This document shows positions 45,636 to 56,002 of a DNA stretch of 64,000 nt, piece by piece. Source of the stretch: Symsagittifera roscoffensis (lineage: Eukaryota; Xenacoelomorpha; Acoela; Convolutidae). The translations under genes were made by a program, and so were the position numbers. Numbering within the stretch: the first letter of the stretch is position 1; the number at the start of each line of letters is the position of its first letter. Under the pieces are notes generated by a model, which did not search any database, was not told the DNA's origin, and saw only the letters and a list, made by a program, of their open reading frames with translations. The stretch spans positions 41,067,883-41,131,882 of the forward strand of contig NC_087069.1 in NCBI RefSeq assembly GCF_963678635.1, given 5' to 3'.

Positions 45636-45929
45636 CTAATCATAAGCTGTATAACAAGGAAGACCCGTAGTGCTGATGTTGTAGGTACTGCGATTATCGT
45701 TCGACATATCCTTGCATTGAACTTTGTATTTAGCATGAAGCCCATTTTGTTCATTCGAGAAGTGATGGCTATACCCAACAATAAAAGCAGCTCCTGGACC
45801 TTCGTAGGTTACAGTGTCTCTTGCTTCTTTTGAATTACCATTGCTTTTTTCATTTGTTTTTGTTTTTGATGACTGAGTTTCCTGTGATTTTGTCAATGAG
45901 ACCACTACACCAATTTTGGCCTAAAAATA
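45636..45929 (-). CDS. possible exon with the end of a CUB-like domain
   Basis: After CTATTTTTAG on the minus strand the frame runs through a Lys/Asn/Ser-rich stretch into TVTYEGPGAAFIVGYS, HHFSNEQNGLHAKYKVQC and on to a TAG. The pattern Y-G...F.S....G..A.Y...C matches the last strands of a CUB domain, an extracellular module. The first half of a CUB is not seen upstream. The donor linking it to 45131-45251 is unclear. Confidence 0.35.
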
Positions 45930-46431
45930 GTCTGTGATTTATCCTGACAAAAAAAAGAAAGATATCCTCTAAAAGGTTTTTTTTTTGTATGAAATTATCA
46001 ATAATACTATATTTGTGAAGAACCCGGGACAAACAAAACTTGTAGTCATATAAACTTAATGAATAAAATTTTTTTATAGTGCAGTTCCATATAAATTTAT
46101 ATGTAGAGCAATTTATAAACATTAATACCGTGTTTTAAAGTTTGTGACTAGACTATTTTTCATAAATTAAAAGGGTTAGTTATGAGAAAATTTAATTTTT
46201 GATTTTTGCTAATGTCTCTTTTTTATGCAGACACACGAAAACCCAAGGCTTCCTCAAATATGATAACGCATTGGTTTAATAATATAACGGATTATCTGCA
46301 TTTGAAGATCTGTCAATAAGGGTACACTATTAATTTTCATTACGAGGCCAAACTGTTGTGCACTGGATAGGCGCATAGTTTTGTGTCTGTAAGTTCCTGG
46401 TTTTCAACATGTTTAAACTTAGTCGTAACGA

Positions 46432-46684
46432 TCGAGGAGCGGTGGTGAAGTGGTTACGTCTCCGCCTCTCAATCGAAAGGTCGGATGTTCGAGGCCCACC
46501 ATGATCCGTGCTCGTTGCTTGAGGGTGAGGCAACATTACCCAGACCAGAAAAACAACCAAAAGAATTGCATGTAGTTCTTGAGCAGGAACAAAACAGCGG
46601 TTCGCCGTGATGAGCTGTACACCTCGTATGTTGGTCCTATCCCTTGTGGATAAATGATCTTAAAATGAAAGAACAAAAGAATAG
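46432..46684 (+). mobile_element. tRNA-derived SINE (plus strand)
   Basis: It starts GAGGAGCGGTGGTGAAGTGG, an A-box region, and has GGATGTTCGAGGCCC as B box. A 170-bp body follows, ending in an A-rich tail AAAATGAAAGAACAAAAGAA. It does not fold as a proper tRNA (weak anticodon and T stems). The LTR at 46685 begins directly after its tail, so the LTR element inserted into or next to it. Confidence 0.7.
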
Positions 46685-46826
46685 TGGAACCTGATCTAAA
46701 CTACATTTTATATTTGGATAAATTGGATATTTTACCACTGAAAAATATTTAATATTAACTAATCATAATCCATCTAACTAACAACCCACTTAATTGTAAT
46801 TTCAGCACCAGAGAGATTTGAATTTT
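46685..46826 (+). repeat. LTR-like terminal repeat L1 (short form)
   Basis: It begins TGGAACCTGATCTAAACTAC and follows L2 at 51511 nearly base for base to CACCAGAGAG, lacking 17 bp that form the left arm of the hairpin in L2. It then runs almost directly into the envelope-like ORF. The TTGTAATTTCAG at 46796 also looks like a splice acceptor, so this copy may descend from a spliced or rearranged form. Confidence 0.7.
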
Positions 46827-46833
46827 TCAAGAA

Positions 46834-48114
46834 ATGTCACTCTCCGAATTAGAAACACTTCATCAACTATGCGAATTAGAAAGAACACAAATCCTACAAT
46901 CACTCGCACTAGCAGTATCAAAAATACCCTACGCAGGATACTTATTGTCAGGAAATAGATCAAATTTTCTAGACTACGAGGGAAATATTTTATGGTTTTA
47001 TACTTGTACCAAAAAAGTATCACCACTGTATGTTTTTGAAGATAAACGTTGTTATAAAAGAATCCCTATATTCTATAAAAATAAAGTACATTTTGTCGAC
47101 ACACTTTCAAGACGAACATATTTTTGGGATACCGCAGTCCCATGTGGATCAGAAAATAGCCACAATGTAGTAAAATTGAATCCTGATGAAGATAAATACT
47201 ATCTCCTTACTCCATACCCTACGTTAATGCAATCACTTAAAAAATTTTCACCCGAAAGCATCAGGGATATTGCTCGTAATCCAAATATTGATTTACAATC
47301 AATTGGAATATATTGTAAATCAGATATCCAACATTACATTAGAACACAACAACTTCAAGAATTATTAACAAAATTGGACACTATACAAAGACAGTCAATT
47401 GACCAAAATTTAAGAAAAATTGCCGAAACCGCAGGATTTGCAGATATTTATACACAAGATTATAGCGGATATTTTGAAGACATTAAAGACTATATATATT
47501 TAAACGGTGAAAAATACAGACCACGGGATATTTCACCTATAAATATTTTCAGTTTTGTCACCCTAAAAAATGAAATTCTAGCTTTTCTAGGATGGCCCTA
47601 TTACATCTTAGAAAAATTAACTATCTTATACGCAATGTTTAACTTTATAGGATTTCTTTTCTCACTTTTAAAAGGAATCTATAACACATGCGCTATACAC
47701 ACACAAGTAAACAGACAAGCAAGTGTAGCAGGCATACTGTTTGCAGGATTTTTTGGAATTTTTTCATCATCAATAAACAAAATACTTCTAGACGCACAAA
47801 TAAAAGAATATAACACGAAAATATCCACAAGACAGAACACTTACGACGAAGAACATAATAATATAGAGATAACACCTACCGCACCACAGTTGCCACCCCT
47901 ACCACAAAACCATCCATTATCATTAGTCCCACGTAATTTCCGAAACCTAGCAATCACAAATAATCCAAATTCTAGACCAAATATACCACAAAGTCCCATC
48001 CAATATATAATGACACATCATTCACAAAATGATAATACATACGAACAAATTATAGAACAACCCCACACCACCACTTTTCAGTCTCAAAATAATCATTTTT
48101 TTAGCCCACGATGA
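46834..48114 (+). CDS. envelope-like membrane glycoprotein, C-terminal part (426 aa, intact ORF)
   Basis: The protein opens with a helix-forming stretch (LETLHQLCELERTQILQ), then a Cys-containing ectodomain (C58, C73, C104) with the motif RCYKRIP and a VPC. A long hydrophobic segment (about residues 259-285), a second one (about 296-310) and a 110-residue Pro/Asn-rich tail follow. The order fits the C-terminal part of a viral-type class III fusion glycoprotein, as found in chuvirus-like viruses and captured by some LTR elements; this family call rests on pattern only. Copies at 54834-55780 and 62254-63976 also carry the N-terminal ectodomain that is absent here, so this ORF is shortened. The tail has PTAP (348-351) and YEQI (403-406). 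The stop overlaps the next start (ATGA). Confidence 0.65.
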   Translation: MSLSELETLHQLCELERTQILQSLALAVSKIPYAGYLLSGNRSNFLDYEGNILWFYTCTKKVSPLYVFEDKRCYKRIPIFYKNKVHFVDTLSRRTYFWDTAVPCGSENSHNVVKLNPDEDKYYLLTPYPTLMQSLKKFSPESIRDIARNPNIDLQSIGIYCKSDIQHYIRTQQLQELLTKLDTIQRQSIDQNLRKIAETAGFADIYTQDYSGYFEDIKDYIYLNGEKYRPRDISPINIFSFVTLKNEILAFLGWPYYILEKLTILYAMFNFIGFLFSLLKGIYNTCAIHTQVNRQASVAGILFAGFFGIFSSSINKILLDAQIKEYNTKISTRQNTYDEEHNNIEITPTAPQLPPLPQNHPLSLVPRNFRNLAITNNPNSRPNIPQSPIQYIMTHHSQNDNTYEQIIEQPHTTTFQSQNNHFFSPR

Positions 48115-49922
48115 GCCGACAACTTGGATCCCTACATCGCTCAAAATCCCACCCAGCCAACCTTCAAACTCAAATCCCAATAATCCCACTTTTTGCTTTC
48201 CCACCACCCGATTTTCCAATTATTAATATATCATCAAGCACGAACTCTGATACTAACTCAGATATTTCAGTTTTATACTCTATCCCACAATTTAATAACC
48301 CTAATGTAGAAACCGCTGACGAATTTGCAGACTCCGAACCATCTCCATCAAATAATATTCAGACCAACTCCTCAGTTTTTTTAAAACCTCCTTTTCAACC
48401 AATTCCATCAAATAATTCACTCCCATCCGTTTCCACTCCTTCTTATGCTTCGCAAGTGACACCAACCTACTCTCCACTTCACTACGACAGATCATATAAA
48501 AATTCTCCAGATACCCCCAAAATTTCCCAGGAACTCGATAATTTTATTACCTTACAACAACAGTTTATACACCCTAACATCCTCACAATACATCAACTAT
48601 CACCCACAATAGAATCCTCAAACCCACCTACTCCTACACCCTCCTCAGCTTACACTGCATCATTAACACAATCATCCACATCCACCGAAACACCTAGTAG
48701 CGTTCACCGAGCTTATCGCACTTTTAAACGAAAATTCCCGAATCACCCATTGCCGACCAAACCCGGAACAGCCTGCGAATATATTAATCACCCGCAACAC
48801 ATCAACACAAAAAATTTTCTAGCAATCACCTTACCCTCATTTCCACAATATACATTAAACACACCTAATGATACTAATGACACACGTAGTTTTGTAGATG
48901 AACATGTTTTAATGCCAACACTTCATTGGACAGCTTATTATCATTTTACTAACCCCCTTTGCCTGCCACTAACTAATACTCATGACAACATAGAAAAGAA
49001 CAAAGACATGTTATATAGACTCACTACAACACTAACACCTAGACAATTTACTTACGTAGGATATAAAAAATTACTAAAAACATTCACTGCACCCCGAGCT
49101 AACGAATTTAGTATAGAATATTACGACCATAATATCATCCGACCTAATCAAGACCAATTTTTAGATGAAGACCGCTTCGCTAACCCACAACTAAGAGAAA
49201 AATTTTTCATCAAAACGTCACACGTATTCACACTTAATATTTTTGATAGAAAGTCTGATCACACCATTTCCGAATCACTAGCTGATATTCAAGCTTACGA
49301 AAGTTTCCATGACAAATTTCAGTTATTTTCACTAACCTTTCACTTTCTTTCACCACCTGAACGCGATTTGCACTGTTCCCACGATATTATGTTGCGCACT
49401 AAACAAACCCACACATATACATACTATCGTTTCATACAAAATCATTTTGATTTGTATACCCCATCAAGACAACCACACCATCGTTTTCAGTTTCTTAACT
49501 CAAAATACACATCACCATTTTTCCTTAATTTTACCTATTGCATCAAAGATACTAACCTCCACGGCATCCTACGCAACTATGACCCAGTAACCCAGATGTA
49601 TATTTTTTGTCCCATCACGAAGACCTTTAATGCCAAAAAATCCAGACCCTTCCTTATCCCGCATGATTTTATCCAGCCTATAGAAATACCAATAATAGAA
49701 TTCATTCACAATACTAAATATAATCATGAAATATATAACTTCATTCAAAATACACCTTACGAGTTTGCAGTAGGCACCGAAGAACTGAAAACCATTAAAG
49801 CACTTCAATTGATTTGGCCACTGCTCCAAACTAAAAACATCATTCGCATACTAGCCAAATTACTAACAACATCAGATATGATACACGACATCTTCCCCCA
49901 CGGCTTTTTCCTAGACGATTAA
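48111..49922 (+). CDS. unrecognised accessory protein of the LTR element (603 aa)
   Basis: It starts at the ATG inside CGATGAGCC, overlapping the envelope-like stop by four bases, so translation by reinitiation or from a separate message is likely. Residues 1-200 are rich in Pro, Ser, Thr and Asn and probably disordered. From about 200 the sequence looks folded: HWTAYYHFTNPLCLPL, a TPRQFTYVGYKKLL stretch, EYYDHNIIRP, ERDLHCSHDIMLRTKQTH, NFTYCIKDTNLHGILRNYD and a hydrophobic end with HDIFPHGFFLDD. No signal peptide, transmembrane segment or nuclease or polymerase motif is visible. Three decayed homologues in the cluster keep the same core blocks, so the ORF belongs to the element. I do not know the family. 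Confidence 0.7.
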   Translation: MSRQLGSLHRSKSHPANLQTQIPIIPLFAFPPPDFPIINISSSTNSDTNSDISVLYSIPQFNNPNVETADEFADSEPSPSNNIQTNSSVFLKPPFQPIPSNNSLPSVSTPSYASQVTPTYSPLHYDRSYKNSPDTPKISQELDNFITLQQQFIHPNILTIHQLSPTIESSNPPTPTPSSAYTASLTQSSTSTETPSSVHRAYRTFKRKFPNHPLPTKPGTACEYINHPQHINTKNFLAITLPSFPQYTLNTPNDTNDTRSFVDEHVLMPTLHWTAYYHFTNPLCLPLTNTHDNIEKNKDMLYRLTTTLTPRQFTYVGYKKLLKTFTAPRANEFSIEYYDHNIIRPNQDQFLDEDRFANPQLREKFFIKTSHVFTLNIFDRKSDHTISESLADIQAYESFHDKFQLFSLTFHFLSPPERDLHCSHDIMLRTKQTHTYTYYRFIQNHFDLYTPSRQPHHRFQFLNSKYTSPFFLNFTYCIKDTNLHGILRNYDPVTQMYIFCPITKTFNAKKSRPFLIPHDFIQPIEIPIIEFIHNTKYNHEIYNFIQNTPYEFAVGTEELKTIKALQLIWPLLQTKNIIRILAKLLTTSDMIHDIFPHGFFLDD

Positions 49923-51510
49923 CAGGCAAGTATAATTTAAAATACTCTTCACTAATAAATTTAAATTAGTACTAACCATTTTTTATTAATGTTTCATTTA
50001 TATTTCTAGTCTTCACACCACGATCACCTACAAAACAGAAAAGAAAAATAATAATACAAACTTGTTAGATTCTCTTAAAATTCATTAATTTTTTTGCGCT
50101 AAATAATGTAATAAAACTCATACCAAATGTAGTAATTTAATCTATAAATTATTTCCCCATGAAGCAGTAAAATTAATTACGATGAAAATTTATAATTTTA
50201 AATTTCCCCCAAACGCAGTAAAATTCAAATTCTATGCAATAAATTGATAGAATGAGAAAGCAGTACTAACCTTTGATATTTTCATTCAATCGCACAAGAA
50301 TTCTATCCAAACTCGCACAGCTCGCCCACAAAGAATTGTTTAAATAATGATTTTAAGTTTCAAGTTTTCACACTCAACAACTCTAACACACGATAACAAG
50401 TTTCAAACTTTACTTTAACCCGGTTGGAAAGGAATTATATACTAAACCAAACTAACCAACGCAGCTTACTAAACACCACAAATCATAAATTAACAGCATG
50501 ACTAAGAAAAGAAATCAACGGTACCCAAACCGGATTAACCCAGTTTAAAACTGGATAATTTATTCTTTTGAAGTCTAAGAAAGAAATTAGAAAACACAAA
50601 AAGTCGCAAGACAAACCCATACCAAAAACAATTCGAGTTTTGAAAAAAGGACAAAACCAAAGTAACATAAGAAAGACCAACATAAATCCAACTTAAAACG
50701 TTATCACAGAACAGGACCTCTCAAAGAAACAGCATGAATACATACTCCCACTCCTGGCCGAACCCACCAGATAGGACGTCCTGAGCATGCTCTATAGCCT
50801 GCCTAACCCACCGCGCTACATCCACGCTTTGTGACCACACTTCTATTTTTAATAAGAGGTAATCAAGGGTGAGTAACTCTTCAAAATAACCAAACTAAAA
50901 CAAAACGCTTTTGTGAAAACGATTAACTAAAATCATGATTAAAAAATTGGATTAACATAATTTTATAAAATGTAAATCATACTTTGCAGTATATAGATCA
51001 ATACACAACAACAAAGACGAACATCCAAAGACTAGATGATCCCATCACACTCGAACAAAAGAATGGCTAAGCACAACCGATATGCCGTCCACAATCACAA
51101 CTCAAAGGATTTAGAGTACGACTTGACTTCGCAGAAAAGGACTTCATTGAACTAGACCAATGACCACCTCGATGTTCAAGTATACGTACAGATCCGAGTT
51201 ACGAGGCATCCCTTCCACACACGATCTCCACGCCATTCCCAGACGAGGTTGCACACAAAACAAGTTCTCTACATAATACAGAAAAACCCGTCATAGCAAA
51301 TCAATTTGAAATCAGATTGATTTCATTGGGGATCACAGTCGTTGTCAAAAGACGACGCAACGATTTTATGTCCCTAATTCCAGCGTCCTGGAACTTCTTC
51401 TCCAAGAGCAACCGGACAAGAATATGATATTTGCCAAATACCAACGTTCATCATCCATCCTTCAAATTGCAGAAAGATAGTTCTAAAAAACTCTTTAAAA
51501 CCCGGATGGG
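49923..51510 (+). other. 3' non-coding region of element copy 1
   Basis: This region has recognisable counterparts at 57661-58962 and 60500-61688, for example TCAAACTTT...ACCCGGTTGGAAAGGAAT at 50400 and GTTCAAGTATACGTACAGAT at 51171. It ends in a purine-containing AAACCCGGATGGG just before the TGG of L2, where a polypurine tract would be expected. The open frame at 50483-50683 is not conserved. Confidence 0.6.
50738..50838 (-). repeat. tRNA-like module in the 3' region, copy 1
   Basis: On the minus strand: GCGTGGATGTAGCGCGGTGG with TAGCGCGGTGGGTTAGGC as a clean A box, and about 45 nt on GGTGGGTTCGGCC as B box. The same module stands at the corresponding place in copy 2 (58255-58352). It could be an old SINE insertion in the founder element or a part of it. 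Confidence 0.55.
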
Positions 51511-51672
51511 TGGAACCTGATCTAAACTACATTTTATAATTGGATAAATTGGATATTTTACCACTGTAAAATATTCAATATTAACCAATCATAATTCATC
51601 TAACTAACAACCCACTTATTTGTAAAAGCTGAAATTACTTGTAATTTCAGCACCAGAGAGTTTTGAATTTAA
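51511..51672 (+). repeat. LTR-like terminal repeat L2
   Basis: It begins TGGAACCTGATCTAAACTAC after AAACCCGGATGGG, runs to CACCAGAGAGTTTTGAATTT and then leaves the LTR consensus. It contains the complete hairpin 51628-51651. The inner half seen in L3-L5 is missing. Confidence 0.7.
51628..51651 (+). promoter_or_regulatory. LTR hairpin, 11-bp arms (GCTGAAATTAC / GTAATTTCAGC)
   Basis: The inverted repeat is perfect with only TT between the arms; in RNA the loop would be CUUG. L3 and L4 have the same hairpin with T-A changed to C-G inside both arms. L1 has lost the left arm. Confidence 0.65.
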
Positions 51673-52090
51673 CTTAGAAATTAGTTCATCTTACACGTAG
51701 TCTGTATGTACTTCGAGTGACCTCACCCAACAGAATGACGTCACTTGAAGTACATACTCTCACCATGAGCTACGACCTCGATCAAAGGTCAAATTTCATC
51801 TTACACGTAGTCTCGCTCTAAGCTTAACGAAATCGACCTATCATTGCATCAATCTAGAATCTTGACATGATCACTCAAGATGACCCACGACCAAACGAGA
51901 CCCACTTCTGAAACACGAACAACCGTTCTTCTTCTCTCTACACTAACAACTACATCTCTCCTTCCTTCACGAAGTCACTGCTCCAACCACTCAAAAGGAA
52001 ACTACTCCAAAGAATACGAAATCTCTCCATCCGTCCTTCGCTACAATAAACAACTCAAAAACTAAAAAAACTCTCTAAGCCCCAAATGGG
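51673..52090 (+). other. second 3' tail segment before L3
   Basis: Bases 51725-51910 match 61285-61480 (CTCACCCAACAGAATGACGT, CATGAGCTACGACCTCGATC). It ends AAGCCCCAAATGGG before TGGAACC of L3. It is therefore the 3' end of another element unit, of which the body is gone. Confidence 0.6.
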
Positions 52091-52490
52091 TGGAACCAGT
52101 TCTAAACTAGTATTTATAACCAATTATATTAATGTTAACACTCTCCCTATAAAATATTACCAACTAACCAATCATATTCCAACTCTGACACTGACAATCA
52201 TTTGTAGTGCTGAAACTACTTGTAGTTTCAGCACTAGAACAACTTGAATAAATCTTAGAAGACATTGTTCTCTTTTTGTACAAGTTCCATAGCCTAACTC
52301 GCAACTACCAGTATACACTAGATCTTTTGAGACTAGGAGATATGAGAGTAAGATTAAGATTGGTATTAGACTAAGAAGTTGCACGAATCTCTCCGGCCGA
52401 AAATAAGATAGCGTGACTAACAGACGGTGTTTCTCATCTGAAATTACATTATGAGAAAGCTATCTCTGGCCTAAACTCACAACTAAGAAA
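52091..52490 (+). repeat. LTR L3 (full form, about 400 bp)
   Basis: It starts TGGAACCAGTTCTAAACTAG, has the hairpin 52206-52235, then GAGACTAGGAGATATGAGAG, AGTTGCACGAATCTCTCCGG, GATAGCGTGACTAACAGACG and ends near GGCCTAAACTCACA. TG...CA ends fit an LTR. It precedes copy 2 and may also close the unit before it. Confidence 0.7.
52206..52235 (+). promoter_or_regulatory. LTR hairpin, 14-bp arms
   Basis: AGTGCTGAAACTAC, then TT, then the exact complement GTAGTTTCAGCACT. Compared with L2 one pair is changed in both arms (T-A to C-G) and three outer pairs are added. Similar hairpins stand at 59085-59104 (perfect, 9 bp) and 61809-61828 (one mismatch, one G-U). Confidence 0.65.
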
Positions 52491-52674
52491 TTGACCCTCC
52501 AACTTGAAAACCACGAAAAAGTTTAATAGTGCCTGTTTGAAGTAGCTTACTCAGATTTGCTACCACTTTATCTGAAACACTAATGATACGAACGGCTGAA
52601 ATGGATTACGACAAGCTCTTACAAAACCAAGTGAAATTTGGTACGATCTTTTTAACCAATATTGCTTTGGCTGA

Positions 52675-53590
52675 ACAATTAATTTTTTTTCAAAAAAGTT
52701 TATTCTACAGAATTGTATTTTGCCGCCTCATGCTTAAAAAAACAGCTGTTTAAAGTGCAAATGCTTCTATATAAATCAGAGTGGTTATTTTTTTCTCTGC
52801 AATTAGCATAGACTATCTGAATTCATTTTAATAAATATAAAACTACGCAATTTAGTTCAATTCTTTTAATTTGTTAGTTTAATAGGTGAAGCTCTTTTGT
52901 GCGGCTCGAACATACTTTTCTTCTGGAAAACTTTGAAGCTAAAATTGTCTGGGCTGTGGTAGAATTTTAGCTGGTGGTCATATGGGAGTACGAAATTGCA
53001 TTTTCAGTTTTTTTTGCCTTGACAGCAGATCGAATACACCGACAGTGTGGTCTCAAAGAGAACGCACTACAATTTGGCAAAGTGCATCGTTATCAAAAAT
53101 GTTTGTCGCCATTAGGAGACAAAAATCCCCTCTCATGCGTTACTCAACCGCTGAATAAGCGGCCATTTCTGTAGCTGACAATTGATTGTGTAAGAACCAA
53201 GTTGCTTCTGGCAAAGTCTTATTTGAGCAGAAGTTGTTCAACAAAAAGATTTAGGCAAAATTACAAAAGCAGTTGATTCTTTGGCTTTCAAATATGGTTT
53301 CATTAAAAAATGCAATTATTTTGATAGAAAAAATGTTTTCATTATGAAGCAAGTTATTTAAAGTGCTCTTTTCATAAGTTTCGAAAAAAAAACGTCACAT
53401 AGAATCGAAAATTTTCCCGAAAATAGAAAATTTAACAACAGACAATTAATTGTTAAGATTGGAACCAGATCTTTAAAATTTCTCACATTTTTGACATCCC
53501 TGATAATGACAGTATGCAAATGAATAAAAAAGGCCATCGTAACCTTCGCATTAGCAACGATACTTTTAATCCTTTTCATTGAAGAATATT
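52675..53590. other. T-rich insert in copy 2, containing a SINE
   Basis: The A/C-rich element sequence stops after ACCAATATTGCTT (52668) and T-rich host-like DNA follows to about 53590. In copy 4 the same word is joined directly to envelope-like sequence (62253), so the two copies are rearranged differently here. No gene apart from the SINE is seen. Confidence 0.5.
52885..53092 (-). mobile_element. tRNA-derived SINE, second copy of the 4379-4743 family
   Basis: It aligns with 4530-4743 in the same orientation: GTGAAGCTCTTTTGTGCGGC, GGGCTGTGGTAGA, AGCTGGTGGTCA, GATCGAATACACCGA, CTCAAAGAGAACGCACTAC and GCAAAGTGC. It is more diverged and lacks the ATT tail. The open frame at 52974-53174 is a translation of it. 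Confidence 0.65.
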
Positions 53591-54833
53591 ACAATAAACA
53601 TTAAATTTCATCTTAATAAAAAAATTCTTCCAAAAAAACTTCCAAAATTGCTTATCAACAACCCCCACATCAGTCCCCCCAACAACGTCTCAAGAACCTC
53701 CAACAACACCAACAAATACTCAAACAAAAAACCCTCAATCATCAACACGCATTTCTTTTCATGACAATCCATATACATTTGAAGAAAGACACGCACGATT
53801 GTCCGAACCACTAGAATCAGTAACTGCCAAGCATCGCTGAGCAAACCACATTACGAACCAAACAATAATATATAACCCCCTCCCCAACAAAGTCAAAACC
53901 AAAACACACTAGAAATAAACCGACAAATTATTCATCCAAGACGAAATAGAGATTTGCAAAACCCCAGAGTTCAATTCAACATACCTCATTCACCAACAAC
54001 AAATCCTGTAAGCCTTTCTAGCAGTACAATTCAAAGTATCCCACAGAATCCATCACAAAACAAAACACATCAAATATCCCATCAGATTATTTAGGTTCAT
54101 TTCCTAAATCTGAACAAATCAGAGAAAACCCTTTTAATCCCCCAGCCACTACAGAACAACTCCCGTATTGGGTGACACATGTTTTTCCTCGAGGCGAACC
54201 TAATTTAGTGAATGATCCACTAGACGTTTCATCTGACACATCTTTGTCACTACCTGAAACTCTTTCACTTCGCTCAACCGCTTCTTTAACTCAAATTTCA
54301 CAAACACAATTTCCTCCAAATTTTCTTACAAATCTCGACGCCAGATATAGAGAAAATTCAACAACAACATACAACTACGATTAGATTGGAATACAATCGT
54401 AGCACCCCCTCCATTATTTGGACATTATCGTGAAAGTCACAGATTACACAACTGGGCACTGAACAGATTACATTATCGGCAGGACATCAACAAAGATATT
54501 CAAGACCATAATATAAAAATACTTACGCAAGACAACTTGACACTAAAATCACATCAAATAAAGGCAAAAACAGTAAACTAGTAAACTTCCAAGTTTTTCC
54601 AGACTCAGCACATCAAGCTGAAATTGAAAAATACCAAGGTCATATAAGACTAGATAACAAATTTCCATTTCACGGAGCACTTGAAAGATTAACTTACGAT
54701 CTCCAAGATAAAAATTGGATACGACAGCCCCTAAAATTGTTAAGCAGCTACAAAACTAAAAAATACCAAGAAATAATGTTTTTTGATTGGAAAAAACAAC
54801 TTGAAAAAGTACAACTAACACGTGATTTAAAAG
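53591..54833 (+). pseudogene. decayed upstream coding region of element copy 2
   Basis: A/C-rich sequence with several broken frames: a Pro/Thr/Asn-rich part (PQSSTRISFHDNPYTFEERH), a part from 54172 (FPRGEPNLVNDPLDVSSDTS), and a part near 54430 (LFGHYRESHRLHNWALNRLH). It lies where gag-type sequence would stand in an LTR element but has no zinc knuckle, protease, RT or integrase motif that I can see. It has no counterpart in copy 1. Confidence 0.4.
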
Positions 54834-55785
54834 ATGATAATTATAATTTATCAAGGAATCAGACTCCCTTGCAACAACGACCAAGGATATTGCAATCCTA
54901 CAACACGCACACAAGCAACAATCGTTTGGTTCCCCGAAGACCCCTGCACCACAATTCAAGTAGCAAAAATACACGATAGATTGATGAAATTTCACCAAAT
55001 ATTTTTTATTGATTCAATCCAGTTTGAAGATGTAAGCCCTGATCAATTTAGATATAGTAATTATAGACTTAGAAACATTCATATTCTAGAAAATAAAATA
55101 ACACGTTTCCAATTATACCCAGAAACGGAACTTGCATGTAAATACAACAAACCACTTTACCAAACACAATATTCGGAAATTCTTGTCGAAAACGAAGACG
55201 GTTTCGACATGAATACAGGAAAATTAATTATACATGAAACGGCTACATCTCGTTCAACCACTGATGAAAACTCATATGTCCCAGTAAAATTTCCAAAGAA
55301 TACAGGAATAATCGGCGGAAAAGTGAAATCACAATCATATACGCACAAGACTATAGCGGAAAAGATTAAAGATATAAAAGATATTATTTACTTGAATGGA
55401 GAAAAATAGAGACCACAAGATATATCACCGATAAAAATTTTTAGTTTTGTAAATCTAAAAAACGAACTTCTTGCCTTTCTAGGATGGCCCTACTACGTCT
55501 TAGAAAGATTTACTATATTATACGCAATGTTTAATTTTCTTGGATTTCTTTTCTCTCTTTTAAAAGGAATCTACATTACATGCGCTGTAAACACACAACT
55601 AAACAGACAAGCAAGCGTAGCACGCATAATTTTTGCAGGAGTTTTCGGAATGTTCTCAACATCAATCAACAAAATTCTTTTAGACGCTCAAATAAAAGAA
55701 TACAATACTAAACTATCAACAACACCAAACACGTATGACGAATCACGAAACGTTCCAAATACAACACCTACAGTACCACAATAGC
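54834..55785 (+). pseudogene. envelope-like glycoprotein, copy 2 (broken)
   Basis: The first frame (to 55409) carries an N-terminal ectodomain part absent from copy 1, with paired cysteines and a TIVWFPEDPC motif, and joins the C-terminal part at an internal deletion: the central helix and RCYKRIP region are missing. A stop at 55407-55409 interrupts before the membrane segments, which follow from 55410 in the same order as in copy 1. The frame ends at 55784 instead of continuing through the tail. Not functional. Confidence 0.65.
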
Positions 55786-56002
55786 AAAACCTCAACCATA
55801 ACCACCCCCTATCATATGTACCACGAAATTTCAGAAATTTTGACCTAACAGAAATCATAACTTCGAGATCAAGTTATCCACAAAGCCCAATTCAACACAT
55901 AATAACCCAACAACCCAACATGGACGACAAATACGAACAAATTATAGAACAACCATATACCACTAATTTTCATTCTCAGAACAACCATCTTTGTAGCCCA
56001 CG

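Noticed and set aside
46432-46510. tRNA gene (Ser-like)
   Set aside because: A and B boxes are present but the anticodon and T stems do not pair properly, and a SINE body and tail follow.
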